Below, piece by piece: positions 15,663 through 23,912 of a stretch of DNA of 64,000 nt. Origin of the DNA: Thiohalophilus sp. Lineage in GTDB: Bacteria; Pseudomonadota; Gammaproteobacteria; UBA6429; Thiohalophilaceae. The notes under the pieces were generated by a model. It saw only the letters and a list, made by a program, of their open reading frames with translations. It had not been told where the DNA came from and did not search any database. The stretch lies in NCBI RefSeq assembly GCF_034522235.1, contig NZ_JAXHLN010000003.1, forward strand, positions 1,178,001 to 1,242,000. Reading direction: 5' to 3'. The number at the start of each line of letters is the position of its first letter. The stretch's first letter is position 1. Both the position numbers and the translations under genes were made by a program.

Positions 15663-16702
15663 CCTCGCTCCCGGAGCGGCGCAAACTGGTGGGTTATATT
15701 GAGGAGGCGGTGAGCGCTGGAGCCCGCAAGGCGCGGGCCTGCAAGGAAATCGGCATCACTGTACGCACTCTGCAGCGATGGACCCAGGGTGGGGAAGTTC
15801 ATGCCGACCGACGGCCTGATGCTATCAGGCCCGAGCCGGCGAACAAGCTCACGCCCGAGGAGCGCGAGCGTATCCTGACCGTGTGCAATGAACCCGAGTT
15901 TGCGTCACTGCCGCCGAGCCAGATCGTGCCGAAGCTGGCGGACCGGGGTGAATATATCGCCTGTGAGTCGAGCTTCTACCGGGTACTGCATGCGGCGGGC
16001 CAGCGGCATCACCGGGGCCGGGCCCAGGCGCCGAAGAAAACGAAGGCGCCGACCACGCATGTGGCCGACGGGCCGAACCAGGTGTGGTCGTGGGACATCA
16101 GCTGGATGCCCAGCCGGGTGCGTGGACTGTTTTGGTACCTGTACCTCATTGAGGACATCTACAGCCGCAAAATCGTCGGCTGGGAAGTCCACGAGCGAGA
16201 GGCCGGCGAGTTGGCCGCACCGCTGGTGCAGCGCAGCGTGCTGGCCGAGCGGTGCTTTCGCCAACCGCTGGTCTTGCATGCGGACAACGGCAGCCCGATG
16301 AAATCGCAGACGCTGCGGATCAAGCTGGCGGATCTGGGCATATCGCCGTCATACAGTCGGCCGCGAGTGAGCAACGACAATGCGTTTTCCGAGTCGCTGT
16401 TTCGGACACTGAAGTATTGTCCGGCCTGGCCATCGCAGGGATTTGCCACGCTGGAAGAGGCTCGTGACTGGATGCTGAAATTTGTCGACTGGTACAACAA
16501 CCGCCACTGCCACAGTGCGCTGAAATTTGTGACGCCGGCGCAGCGGCATCGAGGCGACGACCGGGATATCCTGAAACAGCGTGATCGGATCTACGAGCAG
16601 GCCAAGGTGCGGAACCCGCAGCGATGGTCCGGCAGAACGAGAAACTGGGTAGCGGTAGGACCGACGGCCCTCAACCCTGAGCGGGTGCAGCAAGCGGCTT
16701 AA
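15659..16702 (+). CDS. IS3-family transposase OrfB (DDE integrase catalytic subunit)
   Basis: The 347-residue protein has an N-terminal HTH region (KARACKEIGITVRTLQRW) and a retroviral-integrase-like core. The catalytic residues are visible as D in VWSWDISW, D in LHADNGSPMKS and E in NDNAFSESLFRTLK. The C-terminal FVDWYNNRHCHSALKFVTPA block is typical of IS3-family enzymes. The gene appears intact, so the element may still be mobile. Confidence 0.93.
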   Translation: MTSLPERRKLVGYIEEAVSAGARKARACKEIGITVRTLQRWTQGGEVHADRRPDAIRPEPANKLTPEERERILTVCNEPEFASLPPSQIVPKLADRGEYIACESSFYRVLHAAGQRHHRGRAQAPKKTKAPTTHVADGPNQVWSWDISWMPSRVRGLFWYLYLIEDIYSRKIVGWEVHEREAGELAAPLVQRSVLAERCFRQPLVLHADNGSPMKSQTLRIKLADLGISPSYSRPRVSNDNAFSESLFRTLKYCPAWPSQGFATLEEARDWMLKFVDWYNNRHCHSALKFVTPAQRHRGDDRDILKQRDRIYEQAKVRNPQRWSGRTRNWVAVGPTALNPERVQQAA

Positions 16703-16743
16703 GAACGGAAAAGGCGACAACTATCTTGAAAAACACCGTATTC

Positions 16744-16767
16744 CAAAAAGAGATGGTGAGAATATAA
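16744..16767 (+). pseudogene. Detached 3' end of the HEPN gene
   Basis: CAA AAA GAG ATG GTG AGA ATA TAA continues the HEPN reading frame once the IS and one copy of CGTATTCC are removed, giving QKEMVRI and a stop. The pre-insertion protein would have been 208 residues. Confidence 0.75.
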
Positions 16768-17187
16768 AATATAAATAAAAAAAGATTGGCGACACATGGA
16801 GATACGAATAATTATAGCTTGTCACCGAACCCTTTAATTATGTGACTTGCAATGTAGTAACTTGGTAACGAGAAAAAGTAAACGCGTTTCAAGAAAAAAT
16901 AAATCAAGAGAGACAAGTAATGTACGAAGAGCTATATATACGGAAATATGGGGACAGTATGAACCTCCCCCAGTTTCACGGACACATTAAATCAGCTCAT
17001 AGTCTGGCGGGGTCGGACCAGCGTAAGCACTTGATGGGAAAATATAAATTTCAAGATTGTCACTGAAATATCAGCTTAAAACGCGTTTTTTGACGAGGAA
17101 ATGGCGGTTATAAGGGTAGTGTTCAGAATTCTGTGGGCAGTATACTAATTTCTCAACGTGATTTAGTTGTCCAACGGGTCGGGCCGG
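16768..17187. other. AT-rich intergenic region left of the second IS256 copy
   Basis: No gene is supported. GAACCTCCCCCAGTTTCACG (16961-16980) looks like a possible relic of an IS end, at low certainty. The stretch from about 17050 to 17150 is a diverged direct copy of 18548-18645 on the other side of the following IS. CGGGCCGG at 17180-17187 is the left target duplication of that IS. Confidence 0.4.
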
Positions 17188-18515
17188 GAGACTGTAAATA
17201 ATTCTGTGTAACTGCCCGGTTAGAACTGCTCCGGCATTCTATCCGGAAACTCAATCATAAAACGATTCAAGGCGTCCTTCCAATGGTGAATGGGCATGGT
17301 CCATTTCTTGGAGGCCGCCTGCATGGCCAGATAGACGACCTTGAGTGCCGCGTCGTCATTCGGAAAGACCTTACGGTTGTTGACGGCCTTACGGATAACG
17401 CTATTGAGGGATTCGATAGCGTTGGTGGTGTAAATTACTTTACGAATATCATCCGGGTAGTTAAACAGGGTGATGAGATTCGGCCAGTGTTTGCGCCAGG
17501 CCGTGCTGATGGACGGAAACTTCTCATCCCAGCGCTCGGCAAAGGCGGCCAGCTCTCGCTCGGCCTCCTCGACAGTGAGGGAGGCGTAGATCTTTTTCAG
17601 GTCAGCGGCAACGGTCTTGCGTTCTTTCCAGGAGACGAATTTGAGCGAGTTGCGCACCATATGCACGATGCATAGCTGGATCTGGGTCTTCGGGTAAACG
17701 GTGTTAATGGCTTCCGGGAAGCCTGTCAGCCCATCCACCGAGGCGATGAAAATGTCCTTCAGGCCCCGTTGTTGCAGTTCGGTGAGCACGGACAGCCAGA
17801 ACTTGGCACCCTCGTTTTCCGCGAGCCACAGCCCCAGCAGTTCTTTCTGGCCGTCCAGGTTGATGCCCAGCGCCAGGTAAATGGCTTTGTTGATGACGCG
17901 TTTGTCCTGACGGATCTTCACCCGGATGCAGTCGAGATAGACGATGGGATAGACCTCATCCAGGGGTCGGGATTGCCATTGCTGGACCTGTTCCAGCACC
18001 TGCTCGGTGACCCGTGAAATCAGCGTAGGAGAGACCTCAACGCCGTACAGTTCCAACAAGGTGGAAGCTATGTCCCGCGTGCTCATGCCCTTGCTGTAGA
18101 GCATGATGATCTTGTCGTTGAAAATCGGTAGCCGGGTCTGGTTTTTGGAGATAATGAGCGGCTCAAATTCCCCGTTGCGGTCCCGGGGAATGGCAATTGG
18201 CAGCTCGCCAAGCTCGCCCTTCAAGGTTTTACTGCTGTAACCGTTACGGCTGTTGCCGCTATGCTGACCGGCTTTGTCATGCTTGGGATAGCCAAGGTGG
18301 TCATCCATCTCGCCTTCGAGCATAGCTTCAAAGGTTTTTTGGCGCAGCAAGCGGGTGAGGTCCTCGAGTTCCTCCGGTGTTTTGATACTGTTCACCAGGG
18401 CTTCAAGCTGCGGGTCGATATCGGTTTTGGTTTTTGTTCTTCTGCTCATGTGTCTTTTCCTTTATTATCAAGGGTATGGGACTTTGAGCAGTTACACAAT
18501 TTAATTTACAGTCTC
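17188..18515 (-). mobile_element. IS256-family insertion sequence, copy 2 (1328 bp)
   Basis: Same length and same terminal sequence GAGACTGTAAAT as copy 1, in opposite orientation. The perfect 8-bp direct repeat CGGGCCGG flanks it at 17180-17187 and 18516-18523. The transposase differs from that of copy 1 at many positions, so the two are related elements that arrived separately, not a recent duplication. Confidence 0.95.
17220..18449 (-). CDS. IS256-family transposase (mutator type), second variant
   Basis: A 409-residue protein, collinear with the transposase at 12229-13458 throughout, with the same blocks MLEGEMDDHLGYPKH, GNSRNGYS, VYPIVYLDCIRVKIRQDKR and YTTNAIESLNSVIRK. Differences are spread over the whole length (for example LVNSIKTPEELEDLTRLL against LVKAVKTPEQLAALTQQL). 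All catalytic regions are retained, and the gene appears functional. It interrupts no recognisable gene. Confidence 0.95.
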   Translation of the reverse strand: MSRRTKTKTDIDPQLEALVNSIKTPEELEDLTRLLRQKTFEAMLEGEMDDHLGYPKHDKAGQHSGNSRNGYSSKTLKGELGELPIAIPRDRNGEFEPLIISKNQTRLPIFNDKIIMLYSKGMSTRDIASTLLELYGVEVSPTLISRVTEQVLEQVQQWQSRPLDEVYPIVYLDCIRVKIRQDKRVINKAIYLALGINLDGQKELLGLWLAENEGAKFWLSVLTELQQRGLKDIFIASVDGLTGFPEAINTVYPKTQIQLCIVHMVRNSLKFVSWKERKTVAADLKKIYASLTVEEAERELAAFAERWDEKFPSISTAWRKHWPNLITLFNYPDDIRKVIYTTNAIESLNSVIRKAVNNRKVFPNDDAALKVVYLAMQAASKKWTMPIHHWKDALNRFMIEFPDRMPEQF

Positions 18516-18523
18516 CGGGCCGG

Positions 18524-18828
18524 CGAAAATTCTTAACACAATATGATCTCCTGAAGTTCCGATTGAAATTTCTGCTTAAAAGACGTTTTTCAATAGAGAA
18601 GTGGTGGGTTTGGCTGCACTCAATCCCGTGGACAGTCTGCTTACTACCCGCCAAAGTTTTTAACTGCCAACGTAAACTATCGACTCCCGACTTCTGATTT
18701 ACAATTTCGTAAAAGAGGTCGGTGACAAAAAAGAACTATTTGCATTACAATTCGCTATCGACCTCATATTATCCCGGTCGCTAGTGCCTCGACTCAGTGT
18801 CGTTGTTAGATGATAAAAGAAGGACAAG
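18524..18828. other. Intergenic region right of IS256 copy 2
   Basis: No gene is supported. 18548-18645 resembles 17050-17150 (shared words include GCTTAAAA, CGTTTTT and GTGG-CAGT), as if one repeat unit stood on each side of the IS. GTTAGAT near 18807 and AAGAAGGACAAG before the next ATG are the only further signals. Confidence 0.35.
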
Positions 18829-19314
18829 ATGGAAACACAAGATACTGAAATAAACCTGGAAAAAATGAGCGCCCCCAGCTACAGGCTGTTGGTGACAGCG
18901 CCGATGGCGGCAATCATGTTAAGCGGGGAAGAGAGTAGCAAGTGGTCGGACTTGCTGGAATCTGTTTCGCCGGTCTATGCGTCGGCAGCTGAAGATGCGC
19001 ACGGCGAGGTCAAAGAGGCGCTTTTAACTGCATCATTCATGATAGAAGGTGGTGATGTGTTAATTAAAAAATATTTTTCAAATGATAGTTTGAGCCTGGA
19101 GCGGATGATGGAGCTTTCGGCCACTGGCGCCGATATCTGGGTGTGTAAGTTAAGCGACGGAGAGGTTGAACGATCTGAGCTTATTAAATTGTTTAAAGCG
19201 ATACAGGCCGGTTTGATTGAGGCGGTCGGCGATCTGCGTGATGAAAATGAAATGATCGATCAGCTTATCCAGACCCAGAACAAGGTGATTGAGCATATTT
19301 CATCGTTAAACTGA
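18829..19314 (+). CDS. Hypothetical protein, 161 residues
   Basis: I do not recognise this protein. It is acidic and helical, with no membrane segment or signal peptide. GAAGGACAAG directly before the ATG is a reasonable ribosome binding site and codon use looks coding. A hairpin AAGGCGC/GGCGCCTT just after the stop (19336-19362) could end its transcript. It stands alone between an IS and a truncated methyltransferase, so it is probably accessory. Confidence 0.6.
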   Translation: METQDTEINLEKMSAPSYRLLVTAPMAAIMLSGEESSKWSDLLESVSPVYASAAEDAHGEVKEALLTASFMIEGGDVLIKKYFSNDSLSLERMMELSATGADIWVCKLSDGEVERSELIKLFKAIQAGLIEAVGDLRDENEMIDQLIQTQNKVIEHISSLN

Positions 19315-19633
19315 TCCCCATATAGCCCATATCATAAGGCGCTCAAACAGGCTGGCGCCTTGTGCTTCCCCTGGCTTAACCGTTGAGCGGAAAGAGATGA
19401 ATTCCTGTGGCAGGATACTTATTTACAGCCACAATTTAACTGCCAACTGCCAACTGCCAACTGCCAACTGCTCTCTCCTTGACCCCGGTTTTCAGGCGTT
19501 GAATACAGGGCGAATTCTGGGTGATCGAAGCATGACGAGGCGGGTTACTGACGTCTGGCTACCGCTGGACTTGGCAAAATAGTGCGTTATTCTTCTTATA
19601 CTCTCCATCCAGCGCGAATTGGAGGATAAGACC
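19315..19633. repeat. Intergenic region with AACTGCC heptamer repeat
   Basis: Five tandem heptamers AACTGCC (the last ends in T) lie at 19438-19472. No gene is supported. A GC-rich hairpin after the preceding gene is at about 19336-19362, and GGAGGATAAGACC before 19634 is the ribosome binding site of the next gene. Confidence 0.6.
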
Positions 19634-20131
19634 ATGAGCAGAGTATCTGAAAAAGGGCTCCCGGAGTTTGAGCAACTGAAACAGCAACTTAAGGCGACCT
19701 GGAGCGCCGGCAACTACGCGGATGTGGCGGAGACCCTGGCGCCCAGTACGCTTCAGTTTCTCGAACGCCATCCCGCTCGGCGAGGTGCCAGGGTCCTGGA
19801 TGTGGCCTGTGGCGCAGGACAGGTGGCGATCCCGGCGGCCCGGGCCGGCGCCGAGGCCTACGGCATCGACATCGCCGAGAACCTCATCGAGCAGGCCCGA
19901 GACCGAGCCGCTCGGGAGGAACTGTCGATACACTTTGAGGTGGGCGATGCCGAATCCCTTCCCTACGAGGATGACAGCTTCGATCAGGTCTACAGCGTCA
20001 TTGGCGCCATGTTTGCCCCCCGTCCCGAACGCGTCGCCGCCGAACTAAAACGGGTTTGCAGGCCCGGCGACAGTATGTCTGTTGCCCCACGCAACCCTGA
20101 TCGGCCGATTTCTGATTTACGACTTCCCTGA
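19634..20131 (+). pseudogene. Class I SAM-dependent methyltransferase, C-terminally truncated
   Basis: The reading frame starts [18 protein letters not shown] with GGAGG nine bases upstream. It has the SAM-binding motif [16 protein letters not shown] (motif I), the acidic [13 protein letters not shown] (motif II) and [15 protein letters not shown] (motif IV region), a Methyltransf_11 pattern. After CRPGDSMSV the sequence turns to unrelated residues and stops at 165 residues. Relatives usually run to about 270 residues and continue with a CRPGGRI-type strand and a substrate domain. A deletion or frameshift near 20070 is the likely cause, so the product is probably inactive. Confidence 0.65.
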
Positions 20132-20178
20132 TTAAACAACTATCCTTCTGAGGTGAAGCGTTTTACGTCAAAACAGGA

Positions 20179-20460
20179 CTATTGCTGTGATACCCGGATA
20201 TAGGCACGGGCACGTTTAACCTTGTCGATACAGTTTGGGTATTTTCCAAACTCAAACTGTACCTTGGCAGCTGTCAGCAGGCTGGCAGCCTTGGTGTATT
20301 CCATCGTGCCGCCAAGACCCTTGGCCTTGGCAAAGTCGAGCTCTTTGTAGGCGGTTTCCAAACCACGTTCACATTGCAGGGCAGCCGTACTCTCGGGGTT
20401 GCCTGCGCATGCGGTGATAAAGAAAAATACCAGGGACAGAAGGGACAGTTTTAATCGCAT
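20179..20460 (-). CDS. Small predicted lipoprotein
   Basis: On the minus strand, MRLKLSLLSLVFFFITACAG is a signal sequence with lipobox ITAC followed by Ala-Gly, predicting lipidation of the cysteine. The mature part of about 75 residues has KAASLLTAAKVQFEFGKYPN, a helical pattern like TPR-type repeats. The second of two adjacent ATGs (20463, 20460) was chosen because GGAGG then lies five bases upstream. Its function is unknown; it is probably anchored in the outer membrane. Confidence 0.7.
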   Translation of the reverse strand: MRLKLSLLSLVFFFITACAGNPESTAALQCERGLETAYKELDFAKAKGLGGTMEYTKAASLLTAAKVQFEFGKYPNCIDKVKRARAYIRVSQQ

Positions 20461-20484
20461 CATTACCTCCGAAATTGTGCTCAT

Positions 20485-20695
20485 ACGGATGAGAAGCTCA
20501 GCTTATGATACAAACGATTCTCAACCGACTTTAATATTCCTCATTTAACATTTCAGCAATAACCCTTGTTTGGGGAGTTATGGTGACAGTATGCATATTT
20601 CTCACCACAATATTGAACTGCTAACCGCCAATTTTGCTTAATCTACCTCTGCGTTCCTTTGCGTCTCCGCGCCTCTGCGTTAATGTTCTTTTCTA
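20485..20695. repeat. Intergenic region with GCG(T)CTCTGCG-type dispersed repeat
   Basis: 20645-20684 holds CTCTGCGTTCCTTTGCGTCT and CGCGCCTCTGCGTTAATG, a member of a family also seen near 23226-23264, 23484-23513, 37152-37212, 47881-47920 and 48051-48087. No gene is supported. Confidence 0.55.
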
Positions 20696-21649
20696 TCAAA
20701 CGGCTTCGGCCGTTTCCCCGAACCAGAACCTGGTGTCCATGTCCAGAAACTGCTGGAAGTGGATGTAGTGCGAGCCGTCGCAGGAGAAGGTGAGGCCGAC
20801 CATGCCGTTGATGACGTTGAAGGAGGCGGATCGCAGGTAGATGGTTTCGTCCGCGTGACGCAGGGCCTTGAACTGATCCAGCACGCGGCCGATGTCACCA
20901 AAGCTGACCTGGGTACGTTCGTGCGCGGGGCGGCGCGGGTAGGCGAGGCAGCGTTCGGGATCGACGATCTCATCCAGCATGTGGATGTTGTAGTCGTAGG
21001 GATCGTCCAGCGACCAGAAAGAGGCGCGGGAGCTGGAGAAATGAATCTTGACATGAAAGATGCCGTGGTGGCGCAGCATGTCGGCGATGCTGTTCATTAC
21101 TTCGTCGAGTACCTTGTCCATGGCGCTGATGGTGCGCTGTTGCTGGAACACGGTGCCGCGGATCGCCGGGTCGCCCTTGTACTGGCTCCAGCCGGCCGAG
21201 GCCGGTGGATTGCGGCGCTGACTGTGTAAATCGTCGACGTTGTAGTCGGCGGCGATGAAGCCGAGGACCGCGTCACCGTCGCGCACGGCCTGGATGGCGG
21301 TGATGCAGGGACGCAGGCTGTGGCGGCTGGTATAGACGCCCGACAGGGTAAAGCCCTGCCAGGGCAGGGTTCGGTTTAAATAGGGCCGGCCGGTGAGATC
21401 CAGGCCACGCCACTGGGTATCGAGCTGGTCGTTCTCCACGTTGGCGGAGATCAAAATGTTATGGGTGTCGATGGCGTAGAGCATGTGGCAGTGGGGCAGT
21501 TGGCCGAGGCCGCGCAGCAGTACCTGATCCAATTGAGATGGATCTTCCCAGACGGCGGCCGCCTCGACGGCGAGGGCGGACAGCGGCTCGGCGGCGAGGC
21601 TGGCCAGCTGCTTTTTTTGATGGGCGATGCGATCCTTGAAGGCTGACAT
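20696..21649 (-). CDS. PDC/Cache-like sensor domain protein without membrane segments
   Basis: The protein of 317 residues starts MSAFKDRIAHQKKQLASLAA. The middle part (about 55-150) contains YAIDTHNILISANV, LDLTGRPYLNRTLP and GFTLSGVYTSRHSLRPCITA, then VLGFIAADYNVDDL. This is the order of elements in PDC/Cache ligand-binding domains of chemoreceptors. No signal peptide or transmembrane helix is visible, so it would be cytoplasmic, which is unusual for this fold. The C-terminal half (HVKIHFSSSRASFWSLDDPY) is unassigned. The start at 21649 lies at the end of a TGGAACTTT sequence. It is divergent from radA. Confidence 0.6.
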   Translation of the reverse strand: MSAFKDRIAHQKKQLASLAAEPLSALAVEAAAVWEDPSQLDQVLLRGLGQLPHCHMLYAIDTHNILISANVENDQLDTQWRGLDLTGRPYLNRTLPWQGFTLSGVYTSRHSLRPCITAIQAVRDGDAVLGFIAADYNVDDLHSQRRNPPASAGWSQYKGDPAIRGTVFQQQRTISAMDKVLDEVMNSIADMLRHHGIFHVKIHFSSSRASFWSLDDPYDYNIHMLDEIVDPERCLAYPRRPAHERTQVSFGDIGRVLDQFKALRHADETIYLRSASFNVINGMVGLTFSCDGSHYIHFQQFLDMDTRFWFGETAEAV

Positions 21650-21847
21650 AAAGTTCCATCCATGTGGTTGTCGTGTTTTTCTGTTCCAGTACCGGTATTC
21701 AAATAGTGTGCCGTCGATTGTCCTCGTGTGCCATGACAGGCGGATGACGCTTGCCGCAAGCGGCAAGTGCGCCGGGCTGTGGGGATCGCGACAGGCTGGC
21801 TCATGTTACCATGTCCCCTGATCTCAAGAGCGGATATATAACCCACG

Positions 21848-23212
21848 ATGGCCAAGAGCAAGATCGTCTATTCCTGCACCGAATGCGGCAGCCAGGCACC
21901 GAAATGGGCCGGGCAGTGCGGCGACTGCGGGGCGTGGAACACCCTGGTGGAGGTGACCGCGGTGGGCAGCGGCAGTCGCGGCGCACGCTTTACCGGCTTT
22001 ACCGGCGAGGCGAGCGGCCAGCGGGTGCAGCGGCTGGCCGAGGTGGGCGCCGAGGATGTGAGCCGGGTGGCCACGGGGATCGGCGAGTTCGATCGGGTGC
22101 TGGGTAGCGGGCTGGTGCCCGGCTCGGTGGTGTTACTGGGCGGCGATCCCGGTATCGGCAAATCGACGCTGTTGTTGCAGACCGTGGTCAGTCTCGCCGA
22201 GCAGCTCGCGCCCCTGTACATCACCGGCGAAGAATCGCTGCAGCAGGTCGGTCTGCGCGCGCAGCGGCTGGGGCTGGCGGCCGGCGAGCTGCGTCTGCTG
22301 GCGGAGACCCGCATCGAGGATATTCTGGCCATCGCCCAGCAGGAGCAACCGCGGGTGCTGGTGATCGATTCCATTCAGACGGTCTATACCGACGAGGTGA
22401 CCTCGGCGCCCGGCTCGGTGAGCCAGGTGCGCGAGTCGGCGGCGCAACTGGTGCGCTATGCCAAGCAGACCGGCACTGCGCTGTTTCTGGTCGGGCACGT
22501 GACCAAGGAGGGCAACCTGGCCGGGCCGCGGGTGCTGGAGCACATGGTCGACACGGTGCTTTATTTCGAGGGCGATTCCAGCAGCCGCTATCGGCTGGTG
22601 CGGGCGATGAAAAACCGCTTCGGCGCGGTCAACGAGCTGGGCGTGTTCGCCATGACCGATAAGGGATTGCGCGAGGTGAACAACCCTTCGGCGATCTTTT
22701 TGTCCCGCCACGACGAGGCGGTGCCCGGCAGTGTCATCCTGGTCACGCTCGAAGGCAGCCGCCCGTTGCTGGTGGAAGTGCAGGCGCTGGTCGATGACAG
22801 TCAGTTAAGTAATCCACGCCGGGTGACCACCGGGCTGGAACACAACCGCCTGGCCATGCTGCTGGCGGTGCTGCATCGTCACGCCGGCGTGGTGTGCGCC
22901 GATCAGGATGTGTTCGCCAACGTGGTCGGCGGCGTGCGGGTCACCGAGACCGCCGCCGACCTGGCGGTGATCCTGGCGGTGGTGTCGAGCCTGCGCAACA
23001 AGACTCTGCCGCAGGATCTGGTGGTGTTCGGCGAAATCGGCCTGGCCGGCGAAATCCGCCCGGTGCCCAACGGCCAGGACCGCTTGAACGAGGCGGCCAA
23101 ACACGGCTTCAAACGTGCCGTCGTCCCCAAAGGCAACGCCCCGCGCAAACCCATCGACGGCCTGCAGATCACCGCGGTCAGTCGCCTCGAAGAACTGTTG
23201 GATCTCTTTTAA
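21848..23212 (+). CDS. radA: DNA repair protein RadA (Sms)
   Basis: The 454-residue protein has the N-terminal zinc finger CTECGSQAPKWAGQCGDCGAWN pattern (C-x2-C and C-x2-C, residues 10-31 region). A RecA-like ATPase follows with Walker A GGDPGIGKST (lysine about 105), then the RadA signature KNRFG near 255 and a Lon-protease-like C-terminal domain (LAVILAVVSSLRNKTLP onward). RadA drives branch migration and D-loop unwinding in recombination. In related genomes radA follows dnaB-alr; here a block of about 12 kb separates them. Confidence 0.96.
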   Translation: MAKSKIVYSCTECGSQAPKWAGQCGDCGAWNTLVEVTAVGSGSRGARFTGFTGEASGQRVQRLAEVGAEDVSRVATGIGEFDRVLGSGLVPGSVVLLGGDPGIGKSTLLLQTVVSLAEQLAPLYITGEESLQQVGLRAQRLGLAAGELRLLAETRIEDILAIAQQEQPRVLVIDSIQTVYTDEVTSAPGSVSQVRESAAQLVRYAKQTGTALFLVGHVTKEGNLAGPRVLEHMVDTVLYFEGDSSSRYRLVRAMKNRFGAVNELGVFAMTDKGLREVNNPSAIFLSRHDEAVPGSVILVTLEGSRPLLVEVQALVDDSQLSNPRRVTTGLEHNRLAMLLAVLHRHAGVVCADQDVFANVVGGVRVTETAADLAVILAVVSSLRNKTLPQDLVVFGEIGLAGEIRPVPNGQDRLNEAAKHGFKRAVVPKGNAPRKPIDGLQITAVSRLEELLDLF

Positions 23213-23535
23213 ACGATTCGGTTAATTAACGCGGAGTTCGCGGAGGCGCAGAGGACACAGAGAAAATAATTATGAATGTTGAATTTTAAATTCTGAATTG
23301 AATGATAGCCCCCATTCAATATTCAGCATTTAAAATTATTCCTCTCCACGTTATTCCCCGGGGCGGCAAGCGATAACCACCGAAGACACTAAATGCACTG
23401 AATCGGTGTAGTTTGGTGACATCAGTGCTTTGGTGATTGAGTCAGCGGTAAGCGTGGTACACAATCTGCACTGTTAAATCTATCTTTGCGTGCTCTGCGT
23501 CTCTGCGGTGAGATTTTATTCCCGATTACCGTCTA
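23213..23535. repeat. Intergenic inverted-repeat assembly between radA and PilZ gene
   Basis: Two nested inverted repeats fill this gap. The outer pair is GCGGAGTTCGCGGAGGCGCA (23230-23249) with CTCTGCGTCTCTGCGG (about 23493-23508) on the other side. The inner pair is the AT-rich GAATGTTGAATTTTAAATTC (23274-23293) with a complementary segment at about 23313-23341. Both families occur elsewhere in the window. No gene is supported. Confidence 0.55.
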
Positions 23536-23910
23536 TTAATCAGACTCGAGCAGTTCGGCCAGTTCGCGTTCGAGCAGGGCGGGGTCGCCGAGGTTGAGTT
23601 CGAGCAGGCGGTGCAGGTGACTGGCGCTGTCCAGATCCATCTGCTCGAAGTGGAGACCGAGCTGTTCGCTGTCGGTGTGGACAACCCGGACGTTGAAAGC
23701 CAGTTGGACTTCGTTGCCCAGCGGCAGTTGCAGAATAAACATTCGTGCGGGATCCGCCGTCCAGTTGGCGGGCCGTTTAATCAGGGCGCCGCGCAGGCTG
23801 ATGTCGAGCACGTCGGTTTGCCACTGCCGGTGGTCGGCGGGATCGATCAGCTGCACCTCGCCGTCGAAGGGAATCCGGGTAAAGTGCCGCCGCTCGGAGG
23901 AGTCGGTCAT
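23536..23910 (-). CDS. PilZ domain protein
   Basis: The 124-residue protein begins MTDSSERRHFTRIPFDGEV. The RxxxR motif (RRHFTR, 7-12) and D-x-S-x-x-G motif (DISLRG, about 37-42) form the cyclic-di-GMP binding site of PilZ domains. It is a single-domain PilZ protein, probably a c-di-GMP effector. It starts two bases after the stop of the FHA protein gene, so the two form an operon on the minus strand. Its target is not evident. Confidence 0.88.
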   Translation of the reverse strand: MTDSSERRHFTRIPFDGEVQLIDPADHRQWQTDVLDISLRGALIKRPANWTADPARMFILQLPLGNEVQLAFNVRVVHTDSEQLGLHFEQMDLDSASHLHRLLELNLGDPALLERELAELLESD

Positions 23911-23912
23911 GT

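Larger units (their letters stand above)
15064..16736 (+). mobile_element. IS3-family insertion sequence with duplicated left end
   Basis: Inverted ends share GATAGTTGTCGCCT (left) and its near match AGATAGTTGTCGCCTT on the opposite strand at the right. CGTATTCC occurs at both junctions, 15056-15063 and 16737-16744, and is taken as the target duplication; the exact ends are uncertain by a few bases because eight bases is longer than usual for IS3 elements. It carries orfA and orfB in an ATGA overlap and interrupts the last codons of the HEPN gene. Confidence 0.8.

Noticed and set aside
19341..19388. Integron attC-like site (GCTCAAA and GTTGAGC) after the 161-residue gene
   Set aside because: The two core boxes are only 48 bases apart and no paired inner boxes or integrase are seen; the hairpin is better explained as a terminator.
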